Position numbers and translations under genes: made by a program
The notes under the pieces: model-generated
The model's database searches: none
Told to the model about the DNA's origin: nothing
Seen by the model: the letters and a program-made list of their open reading frames with translations, nothing else
Shown here: positions 1-8,890 of the stretch, piece after piece
Layout: each line of letters starts with the position of its first letter
How positions within the stretch are numbered: the stretch's first letter is position 1
DNA from: Acrocarpospora pleiomorpha
Lineage (GTDB): Bacteria; Actinomycetota; Actinomycetes; Streptosporangiales; Streptosporangiaceae
Reading direction: 5' to 3'
DNA: 64,000 nucleotides
Assembly (NCBI RefSeq): GCF_009687885.1
Contig: NZ_BLAF01000013.1
Coordinates: forward strand, 28,285-92,284

Positions 1-1
1 C

Positions 2-2257
2 CGTGGTCACCCCATCGAGCAAGACGACATCACCCGGGACTGGCCGAGCAATCCCAAGCCCAGTCAGGTCCAATACGCGATGTCCCGCCTGTCGATCAAA
101 ATGGCCACCTACACCGCCGTCGATCACCCGATCCTCAACACCGACGCACATGTGCGCCGCGTCAACAACACACTCATCCATGCTCGTACAGCCCTGGTCG
201 ACCAAGGCCAAGAGCGTCCCTTGCTACAGGTCACCTTGGACGGGCGGGGTCTCAGGCAGACCAACGCCTACGCGCTGGAGATCCTCGCCAAACTGGACGC
301 CGAGCGATCCTCTCTCAAAGCGCTGGAAGATCGAACCCATCGTGAGCAGGAACTCTGGAACATGCGGGATGAGAACGGCAACCGTCTCCAAATCCTCACT
401 CCACCGCCCGGCACGGTGCGGCCCACGGTGCCCAAAACGCCGAGGTGGTTTCCGGTTGGAACCGGCGCCGGCATTTATCACCTTGAGCTACTCCACAAGC
501 ACATTCAAAGAGCCTTCGGTGATTCCGTACGTTTGCTGGAACTGAAGTCCAGCGGAAGCATCTTCACGCCACGGGCCTTCGAAGTAATCACAGATGCAGA
601 AAAGAAGACAAAAAAGAACAGCGGAGACTACCTCGATCTGGTTGGACTCCCATCTCCTGCCAGCGTCCAGCGTTCGATCGAGGCCGCAGGATATAAAACA
701 CTGCGGTTCACATGCCTTTGGTATCTCGATCAGACTCGCATGCGCATGCTCCACGGTCTAGCACATTCGTACGGAATCGACCCGTCCACCTTAGACCCAG
801 CCGATGGCGACATCGTCGCTCTCGCCCCTGGAGTGGAAGTTGTCTTCCACTTTGCTGAGGCGCTTTTGGCCCACGGGCCCAACATCAATCGGGCTGGCGA
901 AACACAGGCCATCCTCGACTCTTACGGCGAACTAGGTGTGCTCTTAGCGGCTTGGTGCGAGACCGAGGTCCCCACCCGCGGCGAGGAGCACCAGGGCATG
1001 AAACCGGACCAACTCGAGAAAGAGTTGGACGATAACGACGCGAAATTTCAGTCTAAGCGAACCATGGCGCAATCCGATATGCCTACCCAGTACCTCATCG
1101 GTCGCTACCATGACGGTTTGAATGGGATCAAGATACGCACCGTCCCGCAGAAGGCCTACGAGGACCACCGCGTATTCATGGGGCTTCTAGACATCTATCG
1201 GTCCTGCGGCATCATCGACGACCGTTTTGAAGACGCCCTCTACTCTCCGGACGATGCTTACCCGCTTGCACGGCTGGCTTGGTGCGGCATCCACATTCGG
1301 AAGCAAGCCACCGAGTTTCGGTACAAGGGCGAGCCCAAGCGCATCGTCTGCGCCACAGCAATCATTCCCTCGGTCGAGCCACATGGCGCATGGCGCATGT
1401 TGGGCTGGAGTAACCTGCACCCCTATTGGGAGCACTACCCCATCGCCCAAGCTCGCTTCCACGCCTCGAACTACCCACCACACAGGGCTGATGCGGAAAA
1501 TGAGTTCCAGCGATGGACTCAGGCTGGCCATGATGTGAAACTCGCACTTCAAGATCTCGCCGACGAGCTCGATGGTCTCCCCTACGCTCTGCTCCTTGAT
1601 GGCCACGCCTGCCGTCGTGTCTGGCCCGGTCTGCACAACAACAAACAGGGCCGCCAACCGGACCCCGACGACCCGCGACTGTGGCTCCCGGGTACCGGCC
1701 TGTCCGTCGATGAGAAACCAGCTAGCATCATCCGCATCAACTGCGCGCAGGAGGAACTACCCCGCCTAGCCTATGTCACAGTGAAACAGAAAAACGGCAC
1801 TGAAAAAGTTATCAAGACCTCCAGCGACCTCTATTATCCGGCCGATCGCCCAGAAGGTCACTCATGGTTCCTCTACACCGAGCCCCGAAACTACGGGAAG
1901 AAGCGACACGGCCAGTACAAGAGTCGCTGGCGCGCAGAGGCGGGTAAGGCTTCAGATAGGGCTGACGAGCGCAAAGAGAACGAGTTGAACTCGCCGTGGT
2001 ACGCGATGACCACCCGCGAGATCACCCCTATGTACACGCAGCCCGATTTCGACCGCGCAGCCCTCGCTGTCGCCACCGCTCGCTTAAGTCACCATGCTCT
2101 GTCGTGGTCTGACCGCACCCGTTACCCGGCACCTCTGCATGCGGCGCTCCAGATGGACCTTGACCACCCACAGTTCCGCCGCTCCGTTCCCAAGGATGCT
2201 GACGCTCAGAAGATCCTTGCGGACGCGACGGGCGAGAACTTCGGCAGCGAAGCCTGA
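2..2257 (+). CDS. pPIWI-RE protein, C-terminal part (5' end outside window)
   Basis: The reading frame is open from base 2, so the gene starts left of the window; 751 residues are visible. The C-terminal half matches the pPIWI-RE pattern (RNase H-fold PIWI with conserved Arg and Glu). In order: a segment DDNDAKFQSKR..MPTQYL (about residues 330-355), a strand LLLDGHACRRVW (about 540-551), the RE-type motif RINCAQEELPR (about 580-590), PWYAMTTREI (about 665) and the terminal YPAPLHAA (about 710). Known systems pair such proteins with a DinG-like helicase and a restriction-type nuclease; those would have to lie outside the window. Predicted role is nucleic-acid-guided or nuclease-based defence in the cytoplasm. 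Family assignment rests on motif order read by eye; exact subfamily is unsure. It differs clearly from the second pPIWI-RE at 12.8-16.3 kb. Confidence 0.75.
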   Translation, partial: RGHPIEQDDITRDWPSNPKPSQVQYAMSRLSIKMATYTAVDHPILNTDAHVRRVNNTLIHARTALVDQGQERPLLQVTLDGRGLRQTNAYALEILAKLDAERSSLKALEDRTHREQELWNMRDENGNRLQILTPPPGTVRPTVPKTPRWFPVGTGAGIYHLELLHKHIQRAFGDSVRLLELKSSGSIFTPRAFEVITDAEKKTKKNSGDYLDLVGLPSPASVQRSIEAAGYKTLRFTCLWYLDQTRMRMLHGLAHSYGIDPSTLDPADGDIVALAPGVEVVFHFAEALLAHGPNINRAGETQAILDSYGELGVLLAAWCETEVPTRGEEHQGMKPDQLEKELDDNDAKFQSKRTMAQSDMPTQYLIGRYHDGLNGIKIRTVPQKAYEDHRVFMGLLDIYRSCGIIDDRFEDALYSPDDAYPLARLAWCGIHIRKQATEFRYKGEPKRIVCATAIIPSVEPHGAWRMLGWSNLHPYWEHYPIAQARFHASNYPPHRADAENEFQRWTQAGHDVKLALQDLADELDGLPYALLLDGHACRRVWPGLHNNKQGRQPDPDDPRLWLPGTGLSVDEKPASIIRINCAQEELPRLAYVTVKQKNGTEKVIKTSSDLYYPADRPEGHSWFLYTEPRNYGKKRHGQYKSRWRAEAGKASDRADERKENELNSPWYAMTTREITPMYTQPDFDRAALAVATARLSHHALSWSDRTRYPAPLHAALQMDLDHPQFRRSVPKDADAQKILADATGENFGSEA

Positions 2258-2412
2258 GCCGTCCGGAGAACCATCGACCTTCGCCCTGCCATGACGCCCC
2301 GACACGGGGCCGGCGGTGCGGGATGATGAGGGGACTGCCAGAACCTCGACTCTAAAGACCCAGATGACGCTCACTGGTCAGGGTTCACTGCGTACCCAGT
2401 TGGAAGTTGCAC

Positions 2413-2643
2413 ATGAACCGCCAGCTCACGGTCAACCTCGTCACGGACGCCCGGCTCATCGCCGACAACGCCGAGCAGATGGCCCACGAGGTGCGTCGGA
2501 CGGCGGCGGCCATCAAGGTAACCGTCCATAACCTCACGGTCATCTACAACGCCGTCAGGCCCTTCGTCGAGTGGCTCAAGTCCAAGCAGGCCGACCCTCA
2601 GGCCAAGGTCCACGTGCTGGTCTCGACAGAGAGAATGTCCTAA
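2413..2643 (+). CDS. Small hypothetical protein (76 aa)
   Basis: A short gene 155 bases after the pPIWI-RE stop. The ATG at 2413 is preferred over the in-frame TTG at 2407. The protein looks mostly helical with regular Ala/Val/Ile spacing (residues 1-60) and has a basic, polar tail; it has no signal peptide and no membrane segment. No family is recognised. It could be a co-transcribed partner of the upstream gene, but the gap holds no obvious terminator or promoter that settles this. Coding status is supported only by sensible composition and position. Confidence 0.45.
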   Translation: MNRQLTVNLVTDARLIADNAEQMAHEVRRTAAAIKVTVHNLTVIYNAVRPFVEWLKSKQADPQAKVHVLVSTERMS

Positions 2644-2897
2644 GGCATCACGATGTCTGCGCGACGTTCACCGCGCACGCCGTTTCCTTCCCTACGTCAG
2701 CACATGGCTGTGGGGCTTGCTCCGATCGCTGCCTTCACGAATCAGCTCCCTGTGCCGGGCAGAGCGGGTGATGCGGTTGCTCATCGGCACGCGATACGGG
2801 GCAACATTCGCGCACCACAAGCGGGGATTTTAACAGCGGCGAATCCGGACGGTCAAATATAAATGGATAGCTTACGGTATTGGACGACACTAAGATT

Positions 2898-2946
2898 GCC
2901 GACTTTAATCCGTAGGTTCAGGATTCGAATCCCTGGCGCCCCACCA
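2898..2946 (+). repeat. tRNA(Lys)-like 3' half, probable attachment-site remnant
   Basis: From the anticodon-loop-like GACTTTAATC (2901-2910), through a T-arm with loop TTCGAAT (2924-2930), to an acceptor strand GCGCCCC (2936-2942), discriminator A and CCA (2944-2946). No 5' partner GGGGCGC occurs at the required distance upstream, so this is not a complete tRNA gene. The outer T-stem pair has a mismatch. Integrative elements of actinomycetes commonly use tRNA 3' halves as att sites and leave such copies. The lysine identity is a guess from the loop. Confidence 0.5.
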
Positions 2947-3151
2947 CCTCACATACCAGATCGCTTTTGTCCAAAGCGGAAATGTTACGTGGCGTCACCT
3001 TTTCCATTGAGGAAGGAGGATCTCTTGCTTGTCGGTGACATATCCACACGAATGATGCCGTTGCTTCGGACGTACGAATCATCTGTCACAAGTGGTGTTC
3101 AGCTGCACGCGCCCATGCCCCGCGGACCCCAAACTGATTTTGGCGCCAATC

Positions 3152-3184
3152 CTGGGTCGCGATAAATGCCTTATCGCGACCCAG
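3152..3184. repeat. Perfect 14-bp inverted repeat (hairpin)
   Basis: CTGGGTCGCGATAA at 3152-3165, loop ATGCC, and its exact reverse complement at 3171-3184. It lies just downstream of the leftward DUF2637 gene. No T-tract follows on either strand, so it could be a factor-assisted terminator, an operator, or a recombination or mobile-element end. Confidence 0.6.
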
Positions 3185-3282
3185 AACCTTGATCGTTTCA
3201 AGATGGGAGACCGCCCGATGATCGAGCTGGACGGCTGGAGGACGACCAGACCCCCCGTTACCGATGTCCTTCACTACCCGCC

Positions 3283-4083
3283 TCAGGCCGCGCTCGTGCC
3301 GGTCGAACGAGGACCTCCCAGCGGCGGCACGACACTTTCCGAATCGGCCACCTCGACACTCTTCGCCTCGATGGCGTGGGCCCGCTCCTTCTCCACCTCG
3401 GCGATGATCTCCTGGGCCTCACGCTGTTCCAGTCCCCACCGGCTCATCAGCGGGCGTCGGCCGACCCGATGATTGCCTTCACTGAGGCTCTCGATATAAG
3501 TGAGCCGCGCCGCCTCGTACCGGTCGGTGGGCAGCACCGGCATCACTCGTTCCACCTCGACGAGAGTCTGGGCGGGCTGGCACATGTGGTCTTCGGCCAG
3601 CGTCTCGATGGACGGTTGCCGGGTGTTCCGGACGATCCACATGAGCAGTTCGTACGCGCCCGCGAAGGCCAGCGGTGCCAAAGCGCTGACCAGGCGCGAT
3701 CCGAGTCCGCCGGACCAGCCGTGCGCCACGTTCGCCGCCAGCGTCACTGCCCCGCCCAATGCAAGTGCCACCCACGCCAGCACTGGCACACGTAGCCGGC
3801 GGCGCGAGCAGTAGACCATTACCAGCGAGGCCATGACGATCACGCCGTCGGACATCGCCGGATACAGGATGGCCATGTCGTGCCGCTCACCGAGAGCTAT
3901 CGCCAGACCGTAGAAGTGGTGGTACGAGACGTAGGCGGCAGCTCCGGCGACCGCCAGCAGGACGGCCACCGCAAAGCCGAGGATGATCCGGTCCCCAGCC
4001 TGATCTCGCTGGGCACGCTCTACCCAAGCCCCTTCGATCGACACCACCTCCCCGGCAATTGCCAGCGTGGAGGGGCGGCGCAT
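3283..4083 (-). CDS. DUF2637 membrane protein (integrative-element type)
   Basis: About 267 residues from the ATG at 4083, preferred to the upstream in-frame start at 4320 because residues before it look like non-coding sequence. Four hydrophobic segments follow one another (around IILGFAVAVLLAVAG, DGVIVMASLVMVY, WVALALGGAVTLAA and APLAFAGAYELLMWIV), the standard layout of the actinobacterial DUF2637 family. These proteins are typical of plasmids and actinomycete integrative elements, where spread and transfer genes include similar membrane proteins; a direct role is unproven. The C-terminal 100 residues are charged and cytoplasmic, with EAQEIIAEVEKER suggesting a helix. No replication or transfer gene stands next to it, so it is probably left over from a decayed element. 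Confidence 0.7.
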   Translation of the reverse strand: MRRPSTLAIAGEVVSIEGAWVERAQRDQAGDRIILGFAVAVLLAVAGAAAYVSYHHFYGLAIALGERHDMAILYPAMSDGVIVMASLVMVYCSRRRLRVPVLAWVALALGGAVTLAANVAHGWSGGLGSRLVSALAPLAFAGAYELLMWIVRNTRQPSIETLAEDHMCQPAQTLVEVERVMPVLPTDRYEAARLTYIESLSEGNHRVGRRPLMSRWGLEQREAQEIIAEVEKERAHAIEAKSVEVADSESVVPPLGGPRSTGTSAA

Positions 4084-4470
4084 GGCGTGTTCAGGTTGCC
4101 GGGATTCAGGAAAGGGTTCGGTGTGGCAATCACCAAGGCCCTGCCCCTTTACCACCGCTGTCCTAGGCGCAGCTGAGATTGTCTGCTGAAGGCCCTGGGC
4201 TGGCGGTTGCTGTACTTTCCCGGCATGGGCGTGTACCGCGGAGTGAGGGCCGATCTCATTGAAGTGGGTGCGGGCATCGCCTCCCTGCGCGCCTATTCCG
4301 GGCATGAGATGTCCAGCCATGGAGCATCAGTGCTGCTCAGGAGATGGGCGAACGGTTCAAGTCCCCCCTCGGACACCAGATCAGTCCCGACTATGTGCAG
4401 GTCACAGATTCGGGACGTTCTCATGTTCGCCCTAAAACGACTCCCTGATACTGCTCTGATACTTCGCGGG

Positions 4471-4674
4471 TCACTGTCGCTTTCCGACCTTGCTCTCAAT
4501 CGCCGCATGGAGCTCAGCCGCGATCTCGTGTCGCAGGTTGATCCGAAGGCGACTTGTTGGTTCCCCTCGTTCTACGAGCACGGCCTTCTCTTGCGCGATG
4601 CGTTGTTCCGCTTCGGGTGTGCTCGCCAGAGATAAGTAGGCCCTCAGAAGCGGAATCAGCTCTGGGGACACCAT
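4471..4674 (-). pseudogene. C-terminal fragment of small conserved protein
   Basis: A 67-residue frame containing PELIPLLRAYLS near its start. The same pattern (P-E-F-PLLRA-L) occurs in the tail of the small membrane-anchored protein at 18.9-19.1 kb, so both descend from one family. Here the N-terminal membrane part is missing: immediately upstream, at about 4675, the sequence becomes a phage-like tape-measure fragment on the other strand. It is therefore most likely a truncated relic cut by a recombination event. The function of the family is unknown. Confidence 0.5.
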
Positions 4675-4684
4675 GGCGGCAAGA

Positions 4685-5790
4685 GTCCGAGAGTGCCGAT
4701 CGAGGCCTGGTCGAGGCCATTAACGCGGACAGGTACGCGGACGGCGGCATGGTCGGCCGGACCCACTACGCCTCGGGCGGGGAGGTGAAGATCGGCGGAA
4801 CCATGGTCACCTCCGCCCAGCTCCGGCGCCTCGCCGACGACATGGGCAGGAGCTTCGCCCGCGCCGCACGGCTCGCCGACGTGGCTGACCGGCGGGCTGT
4901 GCTCAAAGAGACGATCGCGGAAGCACGCCAGTACGCGGCCGGGGTCACCACGTCGGCGAAGGGGTTCGCCGGGTTGGGCTCGCTGGCCGGCCCCACGAAC
5001 GCGAGCCAGATCCGGCAGGGCTTGAACATGAAAGCTGTCCGATCTGACCCGCTTCACGAATGTGATCAAGAAGCTGAAGTCCAGAGGGCTGTCCGGGTCG
5101 CTCCTCCGGCAGGTCCTGGACATGGGACCGGAACAAGGCCTCGCGTACGGGGAGATGCTGCTGGCCACCGATGCCAGCACCTTCCGCCAGATCAGCACCG
5201 TCCAGACCAGCATCGGCAAGGCCGCGAGCTCGCTCGGGACGACCGGCTCGGACGCTCTCTACGACGCAGGGAAGAACGCGGGTGCGGGCTTCCTGGCCGG
5301 GCTGAAGACGGAGCTGACGCAGCTCGACAAGACCATGGCCAGCCTGGCGAAGACCATGTACGCGAGCATCAAGAAGTCGCTCAAGATCAAGTCCCCGAGT
5401 CAGCTCCCGGAGATCCGCTACTCCGGAGCCATGACCGTGGCCGGTATCGCCGCCGGGATGGACCGAGCGCTCCCCGAGCTCGACGCCGCGTCCCAGCGCA
5501 TCGCCAACCGGCTCACCCGTTCGGGCTCGCATGGGTCTCGGATGGCGCCCGCGCTCGTCGGCCCGGGTCACCGGAGCACCGCCGCGGCGAGCAGCTCGGG
5601 GAGCTCCCCGAGCGTGAACGAGGTCCGGGTGTTCATCGGCGGCCAGGAGGTCCGCGCGGTCGTGCAGTCCGAGACGCTCCGGTACGGCCGACGCAACAGC
5701 AACATCGGCCTGGACCGGCTGATGCCCGCCTCCCGCATGACTGGCCCGCCGTCCTGGGGACGGGCGGCTCTTTCGTTCGCACCAGATTGA
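4685..5790 (+). pseudogene. Phage tail tape-measure C-terminal fragment, frameshifted
   Basis: Two frames together read as one tape-measure C-terminus. Frame A (to about 5030) includes YADGGMVGRTHYASGGEV and GTMVTSAQLRRLADD. Frame B (from about 5030 to 5790) includes KLSDLTRFTNVIKKLKSRGL, DALYDAGKNAGAGFLAGLK and the typical tail motif IKKSLKIKSPS. The switch at about 5030 is explained by one extra base in the run around CATGAAAGC. Tape-measure proteins set tail length in siphophages and span 1000 or more residues, so only the last third remains. No other tail, capsid or lysis gene is nearby. This is a prophage relic. Confidence 0.7.
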
Positions 5791-5814
5791 GCCGGTATGC
5801 AATAGTCCTGAAGC

Positions 5815-6474
5815 GTGAACAGCCCACCATCCGACCTGATGGCACCAACCCGCAAGGGCTATTGCGGCCACTGCAACACGCACAGCAACTTCACCCGGCG
5901 ATTTACCCGGCTCCTCCACCCACGTCCTCGTGAATTCCAAGGATTCCCGTCTGAGGCATTCGTGATCGACGAGGCATGGGAATGCAACTTCTGCGACGGC
6001 GCCACAGTGGAGCAGCTGATCTACGAGGAGGGAATGGGGCCCCGTCCACCAGTAAAGGTCCGACAGACGTGGCCGCTCAAGCAACCGAGAGACCTGGATC
6101 AGTCGGTGCCCGCAGCGATTCGTAGCCTTTTCCTCGAAGGAAGCGTGTGCGAGGCGGCAGGAGCGATGCGAGGGGCAGCGGCGATGTATCGCGGCACTGT
6201 CGAGGAGCTGTGCAAGGATCGGGGTGCCGCTGGCCGAACCCTGTATGACCGGATCGAGAGCCTAAAGGCTGGCGGGCTCGATCCTGAGGTCGTCCAGTCC
6301 CTACATGAGGCCCGAATGCTCGGCAATGACAGCATTCACGATGGGCTCATCTATGCCTCGAATGAGGTCGCCGATGTGGCAAACCTGATTGAAGAGGCGG
6401 CGATCATCTTGTATGTCCAACCTGCGCAGCGTGCAGCCCTGCGTGCCGCGCGTCAGGCCCGGAGATCCCCCTGA
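5815..6474 (+). CDS. DUF4145 domain protein with N-terminal zinc ribbon
   Basis: 219 residues. Two CxxC pairs (YCGHC near residue 18 and CNFC near 60) form a likely zinc ribbon. The rest matches DUF4145: an alpha-helical region with ALFLEGS-type and AMYRGTVEELCKDRG motifs, then HEARMLGNDSIHDG and a final helix. DUF4145 domains are often appended to restriction and phage-defence proteins, or occur as small stand-alone proteins on mobile elements; the activity is unknown. The gene looks intact although it sits between phage and iteron remnants. An alternative start is the ATG at 5839. Confidence 0.65.
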   Translation: MNSPPSDLMAPTRKGYCGHCNTHSNFTRRFTRLLHPRPREFQGFPSEAFVIDEAWECNFCDGATVEQLIYEEGMGPRPPVKVRQTWPLKQPRDLDQSVPAAIRSLFLEGSVCEAAGAMRGAAAMYRGTVEELCKDRGAAGRTLYDRIESLKAGGLDPEVVQSLHEARMLGNDSIHDGLIYASNEVADVANLIEEAAIILYVQPAQRAALRAARQARRSP

Positions 6475-6549
6475 TCGGCACCCCCCAAGGCCAGGTTCGC
6501 GCGCGCGTAAAGCTGCGCGTGGGATGCGCGCTCGAGAATTTTGATCTTG

Positions 6550-6770
6550 CTGCCACGGGTGCCACGGAGGGGTGCCAGAAACCGTGGCACCCCCTCTGAC
6601 CTGTAACCCTCCCTCCAACCTCCCGCCCGGGAGCGGCCGGAGGGTGCCACGCATTGCACCCTCGCGGAGGGGAGGGGGTGCAACGGGCGAGGGTGCTACA
6701 GGTCAGATCCTCGTGGCACCCCCGTTGCACCCGGGCGTTGCACCTCCCGTTGCAGGGGCCTCACGGCACG
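6550..6770. repeat. Iteron-like GTKGCACC repeat block
   Basis: About ten copies, in both orientations, of an 8-mer of the type GTGGCACC or GTTGCACC (GGTGCCAC, GGTGCAAC on the other strand) in 220 bases without a gene. Inside, an exact 11-bp inverted pair TCTGACCTGTA (6595-6605) and TACAGGTCAGA (6697-6707) brackets half of the copies. Such clustered, phased repeats resemble replication iterons or partition sites of actinomycete plasmids and integrative elements. No replication gene is adjacent, so function is inferred. Confidence 0.5.
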
Positions 6771-7090
6771 CGTGCAGTGGGACACCTACTTCCCGGAGAC
6801 CGCCCGCTTCGGCGGCCCGGCCGCCATGGACGCGGCCGAGGCGTACTTCGCGGCCGACTCGGCCACCGCCCTCATCCAGTTGACGGCGATCACCTCCCGG
6901 GTGGGGCCCGACCTGCGCGCCATGACCGCCGCCAGCCTGCTCGACATCGCCGCCGCCTTCCTCGGTGATGCCGACACGGCGATGCGCTGGCTGATCAGCC
7001 ACACCCAAGCCGACCCCTCCCCACCGGACCGGGCCATCTACGACCAAGCCGTACGCCTGGCCCAACCCGGCGTTCACGAAGCCCTTGCCG
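6770..7090 (+). pseudogene. Lantibiotic dehydratase C-terminal (SpaB_C-like) fragment
   Basis: About 105 residues match the C-terminal elimination or thiopeptide-type domain of lantibiotic dehydratases: QWDTYFPETARFGG followed by AAEAYFAADSA, then helices with DRAIYDQAVRLAQP. In the intact family this segment ends a protein of 300 to 1000 residues that dehydrates Ser and Thr in RiPP precursors or removes glutamate from glutamylated intermediates. Upstream sequence switches abruptly at 6770 to the repeat block, and downstream at about 7090-7200 to an integrase tail. No precursor peptide or cyclase gene is seen. It is a broken relic. Confidence 0.65.
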
Positions 7091-7204
7091 GGAGTAGGGC
7101 CGTAGACCGGGGGCGAGCCTCCTGTTGGATGCGCAGAACGCCTCGCCACCGAGGATGTGGCGGGGCGCACTCCCGCCGGGCATGCGATCGTCACGAATCC
7201 GATG

Positions 7205-7484
7205 GGGTTTCCTCGCGCTGGCGCCCGTCGCCAACTGCTATGCCGAACGCTGGGTGGGCACAGTACGCCGCGAATGCACCAACCGCATGCTGATCTTCAG
7301 CGAACGGCACCTGCGGACGGTCCTGGCCGAGTACGTCCAGCTCTATAACCGTCATCGGCCGCACCGATCCCTGCACCAACGCCCGCCAGACCCGCGCTCT
7401 GAAGTGATCAGTTTGGACCAGGCACACGTTGCCCGGCGCCAGGTCCTCGGCGGACTGATCAACGAATACTCGCAGGTCGCCTGA
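7205..7484 (+). pseudogene. IS481/IS3-type integrase C-terminal fragment
   Basis: The frame reads CYAERWVGTVRRECTNRM, YNRHRPHRSL and a terminal VLGGLINEY, the usual end of an rve-domain transposase. The catalytic Glu region (RWVGTVRREC) is present, but the first two acidic residues and the N-terminal HTH are absent. Left of about 7200 the frame enters lantibiotic-dehydratase debris. No inverted terminal repeats could be defined. It is a truncated insertion-sequence remnant that may have taken part in building this mosaic. Confidence 0.7.
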
Positions 7485-7614
7485 CTGAAGACGGATTCTC
7501 GGACCCCGCACCTACCGGTCGTGGGCTTCGTTCCTATTCCGGGCATCCACCTACGGCATCATGGACGATCGCGATCCCCAGGCGCAGCGCGCGTGATCAG
7601 TCAGCAGCGGCCGC

Positions 7615-8175
7615 TTACTCCTCGTCGTCGAGCTCGTCTATGTTGGCGCTTTCGGGAAAATCATCGGGAAATATGGGGCATACCACTTCCCGGGTCAGCG
7701 TGCCTACCAGGAATTCCGAAAAGGATCCCTGGTAGTGCCACCAGTCGCCGCCATTGGTGATGACCACCGTCCACTTTTCCGGATCCGGATCCGTAAGCCA
7801 GAGCAATTTGTCGCCGTTGTCGGTCGCCCCCCATGGGTAAACTCCGCCGCGATCAGGGTAGATGGGAAATGGCCTGGCCCTCCTCGACCCGCCGTCCTCG
7901 TCCCTCATCCAGATGAAATCGCGCTTCGTCCCCAAGTGACGGAGGGACCTTAACGTCCGGAGCGCCTGCTCTCGCACGGAAAGATCCTCCCCTCTCTTCA
8001 GATGGTAGATGTAGAGGAACTCATCCACCTGCACGTCGGGGTAGCGGGCCTGCCACTGCTTGTAGTCGTCCGGGAATTCCAGTCCCACGTCCGACTCGAT
8101 CTCGGCCCAGTCCACGGGGGACGGCTGCCTGAACGGGGACCCGATCATAACGAACAGCTCAGCAATTCTGGCCAT
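7615..8175 (-). CDS. SMI1/KNR4 (SUKH) family immunity protein
   Basis: 186 residues with the SUKH pattern: DWAEIESDVGLEFPDDYK near the N-terminus (a variant of the lpxxY helix), a central beta-rich region with PWGATDNGDKLLWL, and an acidic tail DELDDEE. SUKH proteins bind and neutralise polymorphic toxins, often nucleases. The ATG at 8175 overlaps the last codons of the upstream toxin frame by 17 bases, giving coupled expression and a cognate pair. The acidic character suits binding to a basic nuclease. It appears complete and cytoplasmic. Confidence 0.75.
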   Translation of the reverse strand: MARIAELFVMIGSPFRQPSPVDWAEIESDVGLEFPDDYKQWQARYPDVQVDEFLYIYHLKRGEDLSVREQALRTLRSLRHLGTKRDFIWMRDEDGGSRRARPFPIYPDRGGVYPWGATDNGDKLLWLTDPDPEKWTVVITNGGDWWHYQGSFSEFLVGTLTREVVCPIFPDDFPESANIDELDDEE

Positions 8176-8890
8176 AATTTGTCTGCACCACCGGCTGATT
8201 TAAGAAGCATGCATTGACATGCAAGCCATCATTTTCTCCGGATATTGCTATCATCCGGATCCGATCTGGCTTGTCGCTTTGGTCTGAGTCGTATTCAGGA
8301 ATTACCGTATAGCCGATATTCTGCCCATCTTCGACGGCGGCTCTGATATCGTTTTCGATCTCCTTCATATATTCGTTGTTGACCGGCTTCTGATAGCAGG
8401 TCACGAGATTGTCTCTACCGGCATCCCGCTTACCGGCGCCACCTAACTGGCGTGCGATGAGGTGACATCGGGCAAATTCGTATTGGCTTCCTATTAGCTT
8501 GTTCTTCTTGGGCCAACCTGGCGGCTTGATATACTTGGCGGCCTCCTCGTCGTCGGGAATCTGCTTATTACAGTACATTGCCGAGGCCCCCGTCGGCCGA
8601 CCGAATCTATTCCTGCCCCAGGAGTTAACGAACGGCTGGCAGTCGTCAGCACCTCCATTTCCCGGTCCTCGCCCCGGTCCTTGCCCCGGATCCGGCTGGG
8701 GCTCTGGGACCGTTACCGGGTCTCTCGTTGGTGGTCTTCTAGAGCCAGGATCGAGATCGACGCCGCGGCCGCCGGTATCTACGTGGACGTTGATCGATGG
8801 ACCGCATTGGTCCTGCGGCATGATGGAGCAGACACCATACGTATAGTCATCCGACAGCGCGGGCGTGGCACCGGACCATGCTGGCGATCT
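8159..8890 (-). pseudogene. Orphan DNA/RNA non-specific endonuclease toxin domain
   Basis: The open frame begins after a stop at 8891-8893; an internal ATG lies at 8821. Residues after a Pro/Gly-rich linker (PDPGQGPGRGPGNGG) carry YEFARCHLIARQLGG, DNLVTCYQKPVN and VEDGQNIGYTVIPEY, the pattern of the Endonuclease_NS_2 toxin fold found at the C-termini of polymorphic toxins. The His of CHLIARQL and the Asn of DNLVTC are candidate active-site residues. The delivery and N-terminal domains are missing, so this is a toxin tip or cassette, kept with its immunity gene. Whether the internal ATG produces a free toxin is unknown. Confidence 0.65.

Larger units (their letters stand above)
2644..3282. other. 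Gene-poor junction with tRNA fragment and hairpin
   Basis: No convincing gene is seen here. The stretch is less GC-rich than its neighbours around 2820-2920. It contains a tRNA 3'-half remnant (2898-2946) and a perfect 14-bp inverted repeat (3152-3184), each listed separately. The open frames in it show no recognisable protein. The combination fits an old integration boundary. Confidence 0.5.

Noticed and set aside
2898..2946. Complete tRNA gene
   Set aside because: No 5' acceptor arm or D-arm can be paired; only the 3' half is present.
4945..6084. Long 379-residue frame on the minus strand
   Set aside because: It is the mirror of the tape-measure and DUF4145 coding strands, is rich in Arg, Pro and Ala, and has no recognisable domain.
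6550..6770. CRISPR array
   Set aside because: Units are about 8 bases, in both orientations and irregularly spaced, with no equal spacers; they fit iterons better.
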